A stretch of 64,000 nt of DNA. Origin: Lomentospora prolificans. Taxonomy: Eukaryota > Ascomycota > Sordariomycetes > Microascales > Microascaceae. How positions within the stretch are numbered: the first letter of the stretch is position 1; each line of letters begins with the position of its first letter. The notes under the pieces were generated by a model. The model saw only the letters and a list, made by a program, of their open reading frames with translations. It ran no database searches and was not told where the DNA came from. Location of the stretch: NCBI GenBank assembly GCA_029532625.1, contig JARFXM010000003.1, forward strand, positions 5,022,001 through 5,086,000, written 5' to 3'. Below, piece after piece: positions 46,648 to 57,539 of this stretch. The position numbers were made by a program, and so were the translations under genes.

Positions 46648-47738
46648 TTTTTTTCTTTCAGAGCAAGTGAAGGATGGGCAAAATGGTTTGGGTGTGTTAA
46701 AGTGGTAATAATCTAACGCGTGCAATTGGCGTATGGAATACTAGTAGTAATGGGTGTATGGAAGTGTCAATGATGGATGTGCTGGCTGGCAAGGGGCAAG
46801 GGAGGATTGATTTCAACTGGGAATCGTGCCAGGCGACAAAAACCTCCGGACCACCGACTAGGGTGTCACAGCCAGCGTAGGTTTCCAAGAACAGAACAGT
46901 TGGCGGCCAGCAGGGAAAAGGAAAAAAAAAAATGCAGTGGCTAGGCTAGTGGGATTGACGCAGGTAATTCGCTGGTCTAGGCCCCTTGCTTGTACTGATA
47001 GGTGTGTGTGACAGAAGGTCCTCTTCTGAACCAAAAGTAGAAAGGGAACTCTCGATCGATAATAAAGGCGAACGTGGTGTATCTCTCGTGGGAGAACGAC
47101 AACACTCAACTTGTATATTTTGCCAAACAGCTCAGTCTCACGGCGCAGATGGGGTTAGCAACGTCGAATCACGGCCCAAGCGAAAGACGACATCCGGGCT
47201 ACTTATGACATGCCAGTTCTTAAGAGGGTGCTGGAGAAATTCTCGGAGACCGCACCACCCCACAGTCGCCATCCCATCACATCGGTTTCCCGAGACTGGG
47301 CTAGTCTGGCTCCGACGAACCAATCCTGTCGCCGCCGAGGCCATCATTCGACTGCAACAAAACGTCCAACCTTGACCAGCCCATGGGCTCCGCACGTCTA
47401 GCGTGCCGACGAGGGCAGGGGCCGATTACTAACTCGGGCAATCGTCCCGGGCTGTGTGCTCAGAACTCATTCATCGCCATTCACTGTCTTGTCCGTGATC
47501 AGACTCTGGCTCCAGCCTGCCGTGATCCTAGGCTTCCTCTACTATACTTGTATATATTCAAGGCGTGAAGCCTCTTTTTCTTTAGTTTTTTTTTTCTCTC
47601 TTGCGTCTTGTCTTTTTTCTCACTTGTGTGCCCAAGTCCAGCCCGGCTCAATTGAGAGAGTAATTAGAATTCATTCTCCTTTCTCCTTTCCCCCATCTCT
47701 ACAGAAAGACACGACTGGCCCGCGCAACTACCGCCACC
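46648..47738. promoter_or_regulatory. Shared divergent promoter region of the dioxygenase and the MFS carrier
   Basis: About 1.1 kb between two divergent starts with no convincing gene inside. One CGG-N3-CCG inverted half-site pair (47244-47252) is of the kind bound by zinc-cluster factors. CT-rich DNA precedes the carrier ATG (47570-47630), as is common before fungal transcription starts. Confidence 0.5.
47244..47252. promoter_or_regulatory. CGG-N3-CCG motif
   Basis: Inverted CGG triplets three bases apart, the architecture read by dimeric Zn2Cys6 factors. It lies roughly mid-way in the divergent promoter region. A single short match can arise by chance. Confidence 0.25.
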
Positions 47739-49795
47739 ATGGGCAAGGACGACGTCGAAGTGCCCCCGCCCACCATCGAGCACTCCTCCGATGTCGACAA
47801 GAACAGCGTCGCCGTAGGTCGCGAGAACCTGCACGGCGCCGTTGCCCCGCACGCCTCGTACGAGGGCGGTCACCGCTGGGATCCTACCGCTACCTGGACC
47901 GCCGAGGAGGAGAAGGTCGTCATCAGAAAGACGGATCTGAAATTGCTCACATGGCTCTGTGTTATGGTATGCATGCGCTTAAATGTCCTCGTTCACTAAT
48001 CACGTATTTAGCTTTCAGCCCCAGGCGTTCCTTGGCCTCCTTTTTTTTTTCTTTTTTCTTTCTTTTTTCTTTTCTTTTTTTTTTTTTCTTTTTCTTTTTC
48101 AGGTCACTAACGGAACGGCCTTAATACAGTTCTTTGGTCTCCAGTTGGACCGTGGCAATCTGAGCAACACCCTTGCCGACAATTTCCTTGACGATTTGGG
48201 GCTCACCACCGACGACTACAACAATGTAAGTGAGCCAACAATGGCCGCCAGAATGCCATTGTTCAAATTGCTATTACTAACTCTATGATCAGGGTACCAC
48301 CATTCAACTTTTGTGTTTCTTGGCTGCGGAGTTCCCTGTGCAGTTCCTAACCAAGCGCTACGGTTTCAAATATGTGCTGCCTACGGTAAGATGCCAAACA
48401 ATTCAACATTTGAAAATATGATTGAAGCAGTAGAATGATGAATGGCTAATTAACATTTTGACGATACCAGCTCATGATTGGATGGGGCCTAACTTGTAAG
48501 TGCACTCAACCCTCCGCAGTTTCACATTATATATAAAGTCGGCGCTGACAGGAATATTTTGACAGCCACCTTCCAATGCTTCATCCATGATCGCACCTCG
48601 TTCTACGTGACACGCGCCTTCATCGGTCTCTTCGAGGGTGGTTTCATCCCCGGTGCCATCCTCATGGCCACCTACTTCTACACCTCTACCGAGCTCTCTG
48701 TCCGGCTTGCCGCTTTCTGGTCCACCCTCAACGTTGCTCGAGTCATCTCCGCTCTCTTGGCCGCCGGTCTCTTGGAGATGCGAGGTGTCAATGGCCGCCC
48801 CGGATGGTTCTGGCTCTTCCTCATCGAGGGCCTCTTGACCGTCGTCCTCGGCGTCATCTCTGTCATCTATTTGCCCACGTCCCCGACTGGCACCAAGACC
48901 GTCCTCTGGCGCTCGCCCTGGTACACCGAGCGTGAGGAGGTCATCATGATCAACCGTATTCTCCGTGATGACCCCGCCAAGGGTCTCACTGCCATCACCG
49001 AGCCCGCCACCTGGGCCGACGTCAAGAACACTTGGGCCGACAAGTCTCTGTGGGGTCTCTTCTTCATCGGCCTCATCGCCTACATCCCCGCCACTCCTGT
49101 CCAGGCCTACCTTACCCTCACCCTCAAGCGTGTCGGCGGTTTCAGCACCCTCGAGAGTAACCTTCTCACCGCTCCCTCGGCCGCCATCCAGATCGTCACC
49201 ATGTTGGCTCTCGCCTACAGCTCCGAGTACTTTAACGAGAGGGCTTTCCACTGTCTCTTTGGTGAGCTTTGGTGTCTTCCTCTTTTCACCGCTTTGCTCA
49301 CTCTGCCCGATGGCGGCCGCGAATGGGGGCGTTTCTCCCTCGTCACTCTCATCTCTGGATACCCCTACTTCCATCCTATTGTCAGCTCTTGGATCTCCGA
49401 AAACACATTTGACGTCAAGAAACGTGCTATTGCTGCTGCGACCTACAACGTCATTGTCCAAGTGTAAGTCAAACTCCTGGTTCTACGTGTAATTATGACC
49501 TACAACAATGGTATGCTAATAATAACGATTGCGCAGGGGAAGTTTGATTGGTAGCCAGATCTACCGCAAATGGGATGCACCCTACTACAAGACTGGCAAC
49601 AAAGTCTGCATCTCCATCCTCGCCCTTGCCATCGTCACCTTTGTCGTCCAGCGCCAGTGGCTCATTCACCTCAACAAGAAGAAGGAGAAGGAGTGGGATG
49701 CTATGACCGCCGAACAGAAGCTCGAGTACCAGACCGACCAGGCGGCTCGCGAGGTGGATGGCAACAAGCGTCTCGACTTCCGATTCCAGTACTGA
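47739..49795 (+). CDS. MFS transporter, allantoate permease / Dal5-Soa1 family
   Basis: Plasma-membrane proton symporter for organic anions (anion:cation symporter type). Six exons join in phase: 47739-47966, 48103-48225, 48293-48385, 48471-48495, 48566-49463 and 49537-49795 (541 residues). Family landmarks are LQLDRGNLSNTLADNFLDDL (first helix and loop), TTIQLLCFLAAEFPVQFLTK, the motif-B/C region TRAFIGLFEGGFIPGAILMA, and NRILRDDPAKG in the long central loop, with twelve helices expected. The acidic N-terminus and Lys/Glu-rich tail are cytosolic. The 25-nt fourth exon and the pyrimidine-packed first intron (48039-48100) are noteworthy. Yeast members of this family carry allantoate (Dal5) and sulfonates (Soa1). 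Its divergent neighbour is a TauD-type dioxygenase, which favours a sulfonate substrate. Confidence 0.93.
48039..48102 (+). repeat. Pyrimidine tract in intron 1 of the MFS carrier
   Basis: About 60 bases of nothing but C and T directly before the acceptor AG. It makes an extreme polypyrimidine tract for a fungal intron. Confidence 0.85.
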
Positions 49796-50063
49796 GGAAC
49801 TGGTTGTGACTGGTGAATATACCGGGATGGAAGAGGGACCATGTGAATTTGACTGGCATACTGAAATGATGGAGTGATCACTGGCTTTCACTTTCGATGC
49901 AACAATTTTTAGTAGTGCTTTTTTTGCGATCTTTTTTTAATAGCTGTTCTGATACCTCAATCGCAAACCCGCGTTATGTATAAATTTACCCGTGGCTACC
50001 CCGCATCTTGACGTCTTGAAGCTCGGCTCTTCGTCGAAGATTGATCATCACCAGTATTTAACC

Positions 50064-51134
50064 ATGCGAACGGAGCGAGGTCCAGTTTCAAAGCAATCAA
50101 TCGATCGTAATGCTCGAGGCAAAGTAGCCAAGGCCATAATCAACAACACCATCCCTACCATCCTAAGGGGCAATGCTCGCGCGCGTCGAGGCATAGCCGC
50201 GGTCGAGCTCATCGCCAATCCGGAGCCCGGCGCCCCTTATTACCGTACCGAAGCCGCCATTTCTCCGACAACCCCTCGGAAAGCACAGCAACTGCAGGCG
50301 AAACCGGGCGCGGAAAAATTCGCAGAGACCTCTGAACAGCCTGGCACCGACGCACGCCCCCATGTTTCCGGCGCGAGCTCAGTCGCTACCCTGATCGTCT
50401 CCGATACGCTGGAGGCGGCTAGGCAGATCCACTCCAAGAACCTCGCCCTGCCACCTCACCGGCGACCACGCATAGCGATCCTCAACATGGCCTCTCCCCT
50501 CAGGCCAGGCGGCGGAGTTTTATCCGGAGCGACGTCCCAGGAGGAGTCACTTTGCCGTCGGACGACGCTCTACCCTTCCTTGCGCGAGGAATTTTACCGT
50601 CTTCCCGAATTTGGGGCGGTCTATACGCCGGACGTGCTGGTTTTCCGAGTCGATGATGATATGATTGCTAAGCCGAGTGACCAGAGGGACTGGTTCTTCG
50701 TGGACGTCATCTCGGCAGCTATGCATCGACTTCCAGAGGTGGAGGGCGTTGGCGAGGAGCAGAGGTACGCCGAGGAGCATGATCGTGAGGCGGCAGTGAA
50801 AAAGATGCGGGCGGTCATGCAGATCGTCAAAAGCAAGGATGTTGGACAAGTGGTTTTGGGGGCCTGGGGCTGCGGTGCGTACGGGAATCCTATTTGGGAG
50901 ATCGCCACAGCATGGAGGAAGGTTTTGTCCCGAGGTACGGGTAAAGGCAAAGCCCGTACAGCTGGGATTGGTCTCGAACTTGGTGAAGCAAGTGAGCCAA
51001 GTATCTTGGGGAATATGGAGGTATATTTTGCGATTAAAGATGCACGGATGGCAGAGATCTTCCAGAGAGCCTTTGGGTCTGACTTACTGAAAAAACAGCC
51101 TGCCCAAGTTGACATTGATAGCAAAGATCGATAA
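50064..51134 (+). CDS. PARG-like protein, TIGR02452/DUF2263 family
   Basis: Single-exon gene for 356 residues with a microbial-type poly(ADP-ribose) glycohydrolase catalytic domain (macrodomain fold), which removes ADP-ribose from proteins or other acceptors. The signature is intact: G149-G151, then VLSGATS, then Q159-E160-E161 (GGGVLSGATSQEE), followed by SLCRRTTLYPSL. A second conserved block is VVLGAWGCGAYGNP, the phosphate-binding loop of macrodomains. The start at 50064 (MRTERGPV) is the first ATG of the frame; upstream there is only a GTG. A low-complexity insert rich in Pro, Ala and Thr separates the two parts. It starts 268 bases after the carrier stop, but a functional link is not evident. 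Confidence 0.92.
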   Translation: MRTERGPVSKQSIDRNARGKVAKAIINNTIPTILRGNARARRGIAAVELIANPEPGAPYYRTEAAISPTTPRKAQQLQAKPGAEKFAETSEQPGTDARPHVSGASSVATLIVSDTLEAARQIHSKNLALPPHRRPRIAILNMASPLRPGGGVLSGATSQEESLCRRTTLYPSLREEFYRLPEFGAVYTPDVLVFRVDDDMIAKPSDQRDWFFVDVISAAMHRLPEVEGVGEEQRYAEEHDREAAVKKMRAVMQIVKSKDVGQVVLGAWGCGAYGNPIWEIATAWRKVLSRGTGKGKARTAGIGLELGEASEPSILGNMEVYFAIKDARMAEIFQRAFGSDLLKKQPAQVDIDSKDR

Positions 51135-52213
51135 AAATTCTTTATAATAATTAGGCTCGTGCCCACAGAATGATTGCCTTTATTTTATATGGTACTTCTT
51201 CCAAAGCCGTCCCGGCTAGATCCGAATGCTTTGACCGCGCGGGTATTAAATAATGTCCACGATAGTGCCAAAAACCCCTATTTTTGGGAAAGAATCAAAG
51301 CAAGCTGTTGCGCGAAACATCTGCGACAGCGCAGCCTGGAGCCGACGGGAGATCAGCAGAATGAAAGAGGGAGGAAATGGAGTATAACGGCATGGAAGAG
51401 ATCCACCATCCGGCTTATACAGCTCTAGCGAGGGGCGCGGGCGTCAAATCGCCGGAGGCACATGCAGTACGGCGGTTTGGGCCGAAGGCGCTTGCTGCCA
51501 TCGCCGGGCGAACCCGTAGTAGAACCCGCGTTGGAAGTTTGCGGGCACTTGGTAGGACTAGAGATAGTAGAAGCAGTATTATTCTTTGGTTTTGCGCTAA
51601 TATATGCAAGCCATTAGCCCGAATAATAAGGGAGGCGCAGGAGGCGCGAAAACAGGGAATGACAGGCCCAAAGATGATCCGCAGGGCAAGGCGGGAACCA
51701 CCCGAGGATGGGAGCCGGAATGAACGGGCTGGGGACCTACGGCATCGTGGGAATGGTAATGATGAGAGGAAGGTGCGGGGCACCCAAGATACCTTGAGAT
51801 ATATGAAAACGAGACATACTGCTTCTTTTAGGCTTGGTATGGCTGGCATGGTGACTACTTTCAACCTCGGTAATACTAATAACTCAAAGATATTCACCAT
51901 AGGGAATGCTCTTCCCGCAGCCACTTCATGGTCCCAATCCTACCGAATTATATGCTGGAACTTGATTGCTACTCCCGTCAGTTTCCAATTCCTCAACGTG
52001 ATAACGGAATGGCGCCGCACTTCTCAGCCGGGTTGAGGGTCTCTTTGGTATCAATACGAGTCGTGAGAAACAAAGGCAAAAAGACCGATATCAGGTAGCA
52101 AGGGGCTGAACACTTTTAGTTACAGGAGATATATTAATGGCTTGAGTTTTGTTTTGCGCTGCCGTGAGGAAGTTATTCTCCGCGTACATCACACTTGTTT
52201 CAGTACGCTCTGT
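51135..52213. other. Intergenic between convergent genes
   Basis: A 219-codon open frame (51377-52036, plus) crosses much of it. It is rich in Arg, with no domain, no codon bias like the neighbours and no homologous feel, so I do not call it a gene. Confidence 0.45.
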
Positions 52214-53082
52214 TCACGACAATTCATAAAGTTGAACGCCAGCCGCCTCGTGCTGCGTCGGATTTGGTACACTCTTCTCCTGTTTCCCACTCGTCACTAA
52301 CTGTGCATCCCCGCCCTGGATTGGTGCTGCTGACCCTCTCCCCAACATAGCTTGAGTAGCACTGCGCGACTTCCATCGCCAGAAGACGAAACCCACCATA
52401 CCACCAATTACGAATGCCATTGGTATCCCAATTCCCAAGCCAAGTTTGAGACCAAGTTTATCATCAGAGTCCGCAGGACCAGGCCGTGTCGAGGTTAAAT
52501 CCTACAAGGTAAGTATTATTGAAAAGAGCTAATAACGGTAGAGGGACCTACTGATGGTGTCGAACTTGGAGCAGAGCTGGAAGTAGAAGCAGTGTTTGAG
52601 ATCTCTTCCGCATCTACCAGCCGCACGTATTTGGAGTTGAACCCAGTCCCATCATTGAACAAGAGAAGAAAATGAACAGGCGATAGCCTGAAATCCGGGT
52701 CATCATCGTCTAGTGGCGCTACAGTCCATGCGTACGATGTTGGGACCGAGGCGTCGGCTTGATCTAAACGGTGCAGTACATCAGCAACAGGCTCTATTGC
52801 GGTTAGGAATGTTTGTTATTTATAGAGTCATTAACCTATGAGTTTAAGATTATTAAGCCGGCGCTCTGGATTTCTCGGCCCCTGGAACACAAACAGGGAA
52901 ACTGGATCAGTACGGTTGGTTACCCATTTTATATCTGCCGTTTCCCCAATCGTTAATACCAAATTCGAGTCGCGTACAATGACACCATGAGGTCCATCAG
53001 CCGGCGGAAAGGTAAAGTTGTTCTGCGCGATAACGAATTGGGAATGAAGCAAGCTGGCGAGAAATAGGACACGGAATGCCAT
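52214..53082 (-). CDS. Single-pass (type I) membrane protein with Ser/Thr-rich stalk
   Basis: Exons 52836-53082, 52552-52793 and 52214-52501 join in phase and give 258 residues. Order: signal peptide (MAFRVLFLASLLHSQFVIA), a compact extracellular domain (LTIGETADIKWVTNRTDPVS, then SYAWTVAPLDDDD and FNSKYVRLVD), a Ser/Thr stalk, one membrane helix (LGIGIPMAFVIGGMVGFVFW), a basic stop-transfer WRWKSR and a short cytosolic tail. The extracellular domain resembles the small beta domains of many fungal wall or stress-sensor proteins (Mid2-like architecture, Kre9/KNH-type domain), but the family is not certain. The first intron has an unusual GTTAAT donor; the others are standard. It may sense or bind the cell wall. 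Confidence 0.8.
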
Positions 53083-55219
53083 GATGCTTCGCCAACGCCA
53101 GACAGATGTGGCCCGAACCTGAAAGCAACGCGTTTCTGGGCCCAGGGACGCTTTTTATTTGTACCTGTCGAGCTGGAAAATGTGGCGCATCCGCCACTAT
53201 CCCCGTTTTGACCATAATATTGAATTCTTTCCTATTTCGGCCCAAAACTATTATTAGTTCATGTCTTGTTAGCTCGAAGTATTTGCCAGGGACCCGTTGA
53301 TATGTACCTTTCACTATAAATTGTGTGAAGCATACCTAAGCAAAAAGAAGGAAATAAGTACATTAACAAAACCCCAGAAAATTAACCAAGTATGATCTCG
53401 GAAGAGGGCTGGGCAAAATCCTCCCCAATTAGAGGCGTGCAAGTATTCCATTGGACATCGCTTCCCTCTTCTCTCATGAGGCCTTCACTTGACATGCTGC
53501 ACTTGGCGGAGAGACCTGTCCTAGAAATGTAAAACATGCCGATTTATCTGCAGCCCGCGCGTACCAGTATAGATCCAAGAGGAGACTCACGTCGGCTTAA
53601 TATTGTCAGCCATACATACCTCAGGTTACCAACCATCAGGTGGCAGTGCAGGTACCGCCGAATCTATCACTGAAAGCTGTCGCTCATTGTCTATGTTTTT
53701 CTTCAAGCGGGATTGGTGAGAGCTGTTCAGGGTAGAGAAGGTATCTCCTAGAGCAGTCACTCGTGCTTGACTACTATCTATTATTCATTGTATAAATGCA
53801 GTTAGGCAAATAACCCCAACATGACTTACAAGCTTTCCAACTATGTTTTATTTTTCTGCTATTTAAGGTTTTACATGCTGACTATTCGACTGATACGGTT
53901 GTTGTCTTAAATCCGTATCTTGTTAATGAAATTAATACAACAGAGATTTATGCAAGGAAACAGCTGCCTTTTTGCTACTCAACCTCACTATCCTAAACTC
54001 TATGAAACTCGACTCATCCCTGTAAACTGCCCCGAACTCTCTTAACTGCCTTCAGAAAGACTAATCCTGACATATGTACATACATATACAGTCAATACAC
54101 AGTGGTCTCCTGCATACCTTGCCATATCTTGCTAAGCACCCTCTTCTGCCCTCCCCTTATTCACATTGCACTCACTATAGGAAGTGATGGAGTAATGCTC
54201 CTTGACAGTCCTCTCTGTATTGTGATGCTCTCTGGGTCTGATATTCCATCCTTTGTAAGATACTCATTCCTAATAGAAATATGGCTAGCTTTTGCTCAGT
54301 TTAGCTCTTGACGCGGTATCTGTCCATCGCATATCATGTCCATCAGAAATCCGAATGGGAGAACCCTTTCCTTGATATCTGCTTCATAGCTCCCTGTAAC
54401 TCGCCATTCCACTCACCCCAGAATGGACTTACTGCCTTTTGTTTGAATTTAAAAAGCAATGTGTGACCTGGCAAATGGTGCCCGAGATGAGATTAGAAGC
54501 TACGTGGTATCCTTTCTCATATTCTCGGTCTTAGTACATCTAGTTTTCAGTCCTAGCTCGCAGCATCGTCTGGAGGTTCCTGGGGTCGCCTCCGGTCCTC
54601 AACCCGGTTTTGCGACCCCGGAAGAGAGTTTGATTGTCAGACGAACCTTGCACCACACAGGACTTCCAACTGCATTGATGAATTGATAACTTCCCCCCGG
54701 GGGACCCAGGGCTTGGAATGCTTGCCAATTGGTGCACATCTACTGATTCTTGAGATGAATAATGGTGGAAGCTATGGAACAGGACGGTAAATATAACCTT
54801 GTCCCATCTTTCGTGATGACCAGGAGTCAGAGCAAGGTGTGCTTGACCATGCTGCCCCTCCTGCACCATTACGAACGGTCCTACCTCCACACAACTCCAG
54901 GTTTTGGCACACTGGACCCACGATGGTACTACTGGCTGCATGCGACCAGATTCTGATAATACCGGTCGCGAAGGTTGTCCTTTGTCCACGCCGCGCTGGT
55001 TCTAAGCCGATGTCTAGCTTCTTATTGGTTAATATGGGAGCGACAGGCGGAGAGCTTGGCCTCTCTGCGAGGGAGATTCGAGGGCACAGCAGGACAGAAT
55101 ATAAACCATGAACTGGGGCGGGTTACAACGGCAGCCCGGATCAGCTTGATATTCCTTTGCTCATCTGTTTCCAGAAGCCAAGGTAAGGCCAGAAGTGGAG
55201 CGGAAATCCCAATGGATAA
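53083..55219. other. 2.1-kb intergenic
   Basis: No gene can be supported. A 149-codon minus-strand frame (54540-54989) and stretches near 54.0-54.4 kb look vaguely protein-like in more than one frame and could be decayed repeats, but no motif is visible. Confidence 0.4.
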
Positions 55220-55291
55220 GGGCGCATGGTTTAGTGGTATAATTCCTCTTTAGCATAGAGGCGGTCCCCGGTTCGATTCCGGGTGTGTCCA
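55220..55291 (+). tRNA. tRNA-Ala (anticodon AGC)
   Basis: Complete intronless 72-nt tRNA. The acceptor stem is GGGCGCA/TGTGTCC with discriminator A, including the G3:U70 wobble pair that marks alanine tRNAs. The anticodon arm is CCTCT-TTAGCAT-AGAGG (anticodon AGC) and the T-arm CCCGG-TTCGATT-CCGGG. An oligo-T run (55310-55317) about 20 bases downstream is a plausible Pol III terminator. Confidence 0.95.
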
Positions 55292-57106
55292 GCACAGTCA
55301 TTTTAAATTTTTTTTTCTCGCAGGCTCAGTAACTTACAGGTGGGCCAGACAAGTGTGGAGTGCATGAAGGATTGATGTTTCTTGGGGTCCATCTTTGGTT
55401 ATTACCAGACTCTCATTGATGTGTGCATACTGCATTGCTAGCCATCCAATGCTTCCAGTTTGTTTCGAACCATTTCGTCCGATTTTCGTCGTCAAAGCCT
55501 ATGTTACCATTTTCACAAGATATCAAGAAATTGCAAGGAGTTGCAGATGCCACATCTGCTAGTCTTGAGAATCTTATCCGACTTGAAATTTAAACTAATC
55601 CCTCTGAGGCAGATCATATGAAATATTTTACTTTTTGAAAAGAACAAAAAGTCGTGATACAGTATATGAACCCATCTCCAAGTAGAAAAAAAAGCGCCAT
55701 TCATTAAACTATGGAAAGAGAAGAAAAAAAAAAAAAAAAAGGAAAGCTCACAATCTGCTTCTTATACGACATAGGAACAATGAAGTTGAACGAGACGAAA
55801 ATAATCAATGTTCAAAATATAAACGCGAAAAAGAGAAAAAAAATATAAATAGAAAGAAAAATAAAACATACAACACCGGGGATTCGCTGGTCGTCACCGA
55901 CCCAACTACTAGTCCGGCGCTTCCCAGCTTGTGTTCAGGGGAGCGGACGGGACCCTCAATTCTCTGGGAGCTATGGTCGTATGTACTGACGTCCTTTCTG
56001 AAAGAGCATTATATTACCTATTGGCTGGCATGTACAGGAAAATGTGCGTAAGAACAGCTAAACCCGTCGTCCCTCACTATTCCAGCCTCAATGCGCCCTC
56101 AGTTGTCTTACTCCTCGTCTTGACCCCTCAAAGGAACACTGTTGATATCATCAAGGAGCGGGTTCCCTCCAGCAGGCACTCGACATTAATCATGGAATGG
56201 CTCCTCGTCTCCAAAATCTGCTGCTTCGGTGCACGAAGCAGCCGTTGTAGAGAGTCGCCTAGATACGCATCCAGGCCTCAACGAGTGATTCTTGTAATAT
56301 TGGTGTGAGGTTTTCGGAAGCAAGGCTGTCCCAGGCCAAGGTATTCTGGAAAAAATTGGGCTATGGGAGCAATATTCACACCTTGGAGGCTGACGTTGGG
56401 GGCTACTACTCTCCGAAGGTGTGTAGTAGATCATTATATCAGTGTGTCTTGGGAGGCTTGCCTAGACCTCCATAATTTGTCCATAAGCCGTCGCAGTAGC
56501 CTGGCTAAGCAAACTTTGCTCATTGCCCTTCCTCCGCCTTGCCCGATACCAACGACTCGGTGCCCTGAGGTGGCGCTCGGATCTGCATTCAATTCTTTTT
56601 TTTTTTTTTTTTTTTTTTTTTGGGGGGGAGGGTTGCTTCCCCGAGGCTAAGTCGCTGATCAATTGTCGCCTCGTGCTATCTCCATCTGGGGAAAGGTGCC
56701 CCCGCAAGCTTCGATCATGAAGATGGAATTTGCCCCATCTTCACATCTTAGCGGTTAAAACTTTTCATTCTTGGTTAGTGCGAAAGCTTCGGCCGGGTCC
56801 AAGGTAAAACCTCGCAATTTGTCTCTTCTTGGATGTTGTCTCCACTGCCTTGGTCCAGCTTCCCTTTCGTCAGTCATCCATGATTTACTCGCGAGTTGAT
56901 GAAATGATTGCCTTAATACTCTATTCGCTATCTTATTCCTTCGTAGGATAGAATGGTTTAAATTAACAAACATTTTGTCCCCTCCCACGAAACTTATTTC
57001 GAATTTTCCGCATCCGGTGATCCATTACCCGGGGGTTTATGGCTGTAGATGCCGAACCTAAGCCGATCTTTTGAACGAAAATAGATGAGAAACACAACGG
57101 ACATTT
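55292..57106. other. Intergenic, AT-rich, with homopolymer runs
   Basis: A-rich DNA at 55680-55870 and a run of 26 T followed by seven G at 56596-56628. No gene seen. Confidence 0.5.
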
Positions 57107-57539
57107 CGCCACGGCAAGACTCAATCCCACTTTTGCTCCCACGTCCACGAATGCGCGATTGTTCTGACTGGCACGGACGCCATTCGATTCGGAGTTGTCG
57201 ATGTAGTTGAAAATATAAGCTATAATCAATCACAACAGCGATGGAAAGGAAAGTGGAGGTATCGAAGTCCATGCACAAGCGGGCGACGTGTTTGTGATAA
57301 TACCGGCGGGCGTCGCTCATAAGACTTTCAACCCCAAGCCGGATGCTGGGTTCACGTTACTGACGCCAGGCAAGGGCTATAATCTCTCTAGCGATTTCCG
57401 AGAGAGGTTGAGCGGAATTAGACTTTCTGGGTTCACTATAATAGACTCTTGTCCAAGGAATGGTGAGGAATGGGATTGTGCCGGACGCGGCGAGGGCGCT
57501 GTAGCGTATGCCAAAGTTTTGGTCTATTCTGCCTCCTGA
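57107..57539 (+). pseudogene. Frameshifted cupin-domain remnant
   Basis: Two pieces of a YjlB-like fungal cupin can be read in different frames. The first (57107-57219) has FCSHVHECAIVLTGTDAIRF, the HxH..E metal-binding region of the first cupin motif. The second (57240-57539) has ESGGIEVHAQAGDVFVI, IPAGVAHKTFNPKPDAGFTL (second motif) and IRLSGFTIIDSCPRNGEEWD, then diverges and stops. The frame change between them lies in a short stretch without a proper intron. It is probably inactive; an unusual intron cannot be fully excluded. Confidence 0.6.

Noticed and set aside
48472..49461. 329-codon minus-strand frame opposite the MFS carrier
   Set aside because: Shadow of the carrier's codon-biased exon 5; acidic low-complexity translation with no motif.
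51377..52036. 219-codon plus-strand frame
   Set aside because: Arg-rich, no domain, no codon bias like the neighbours, and no intron or promoter support.
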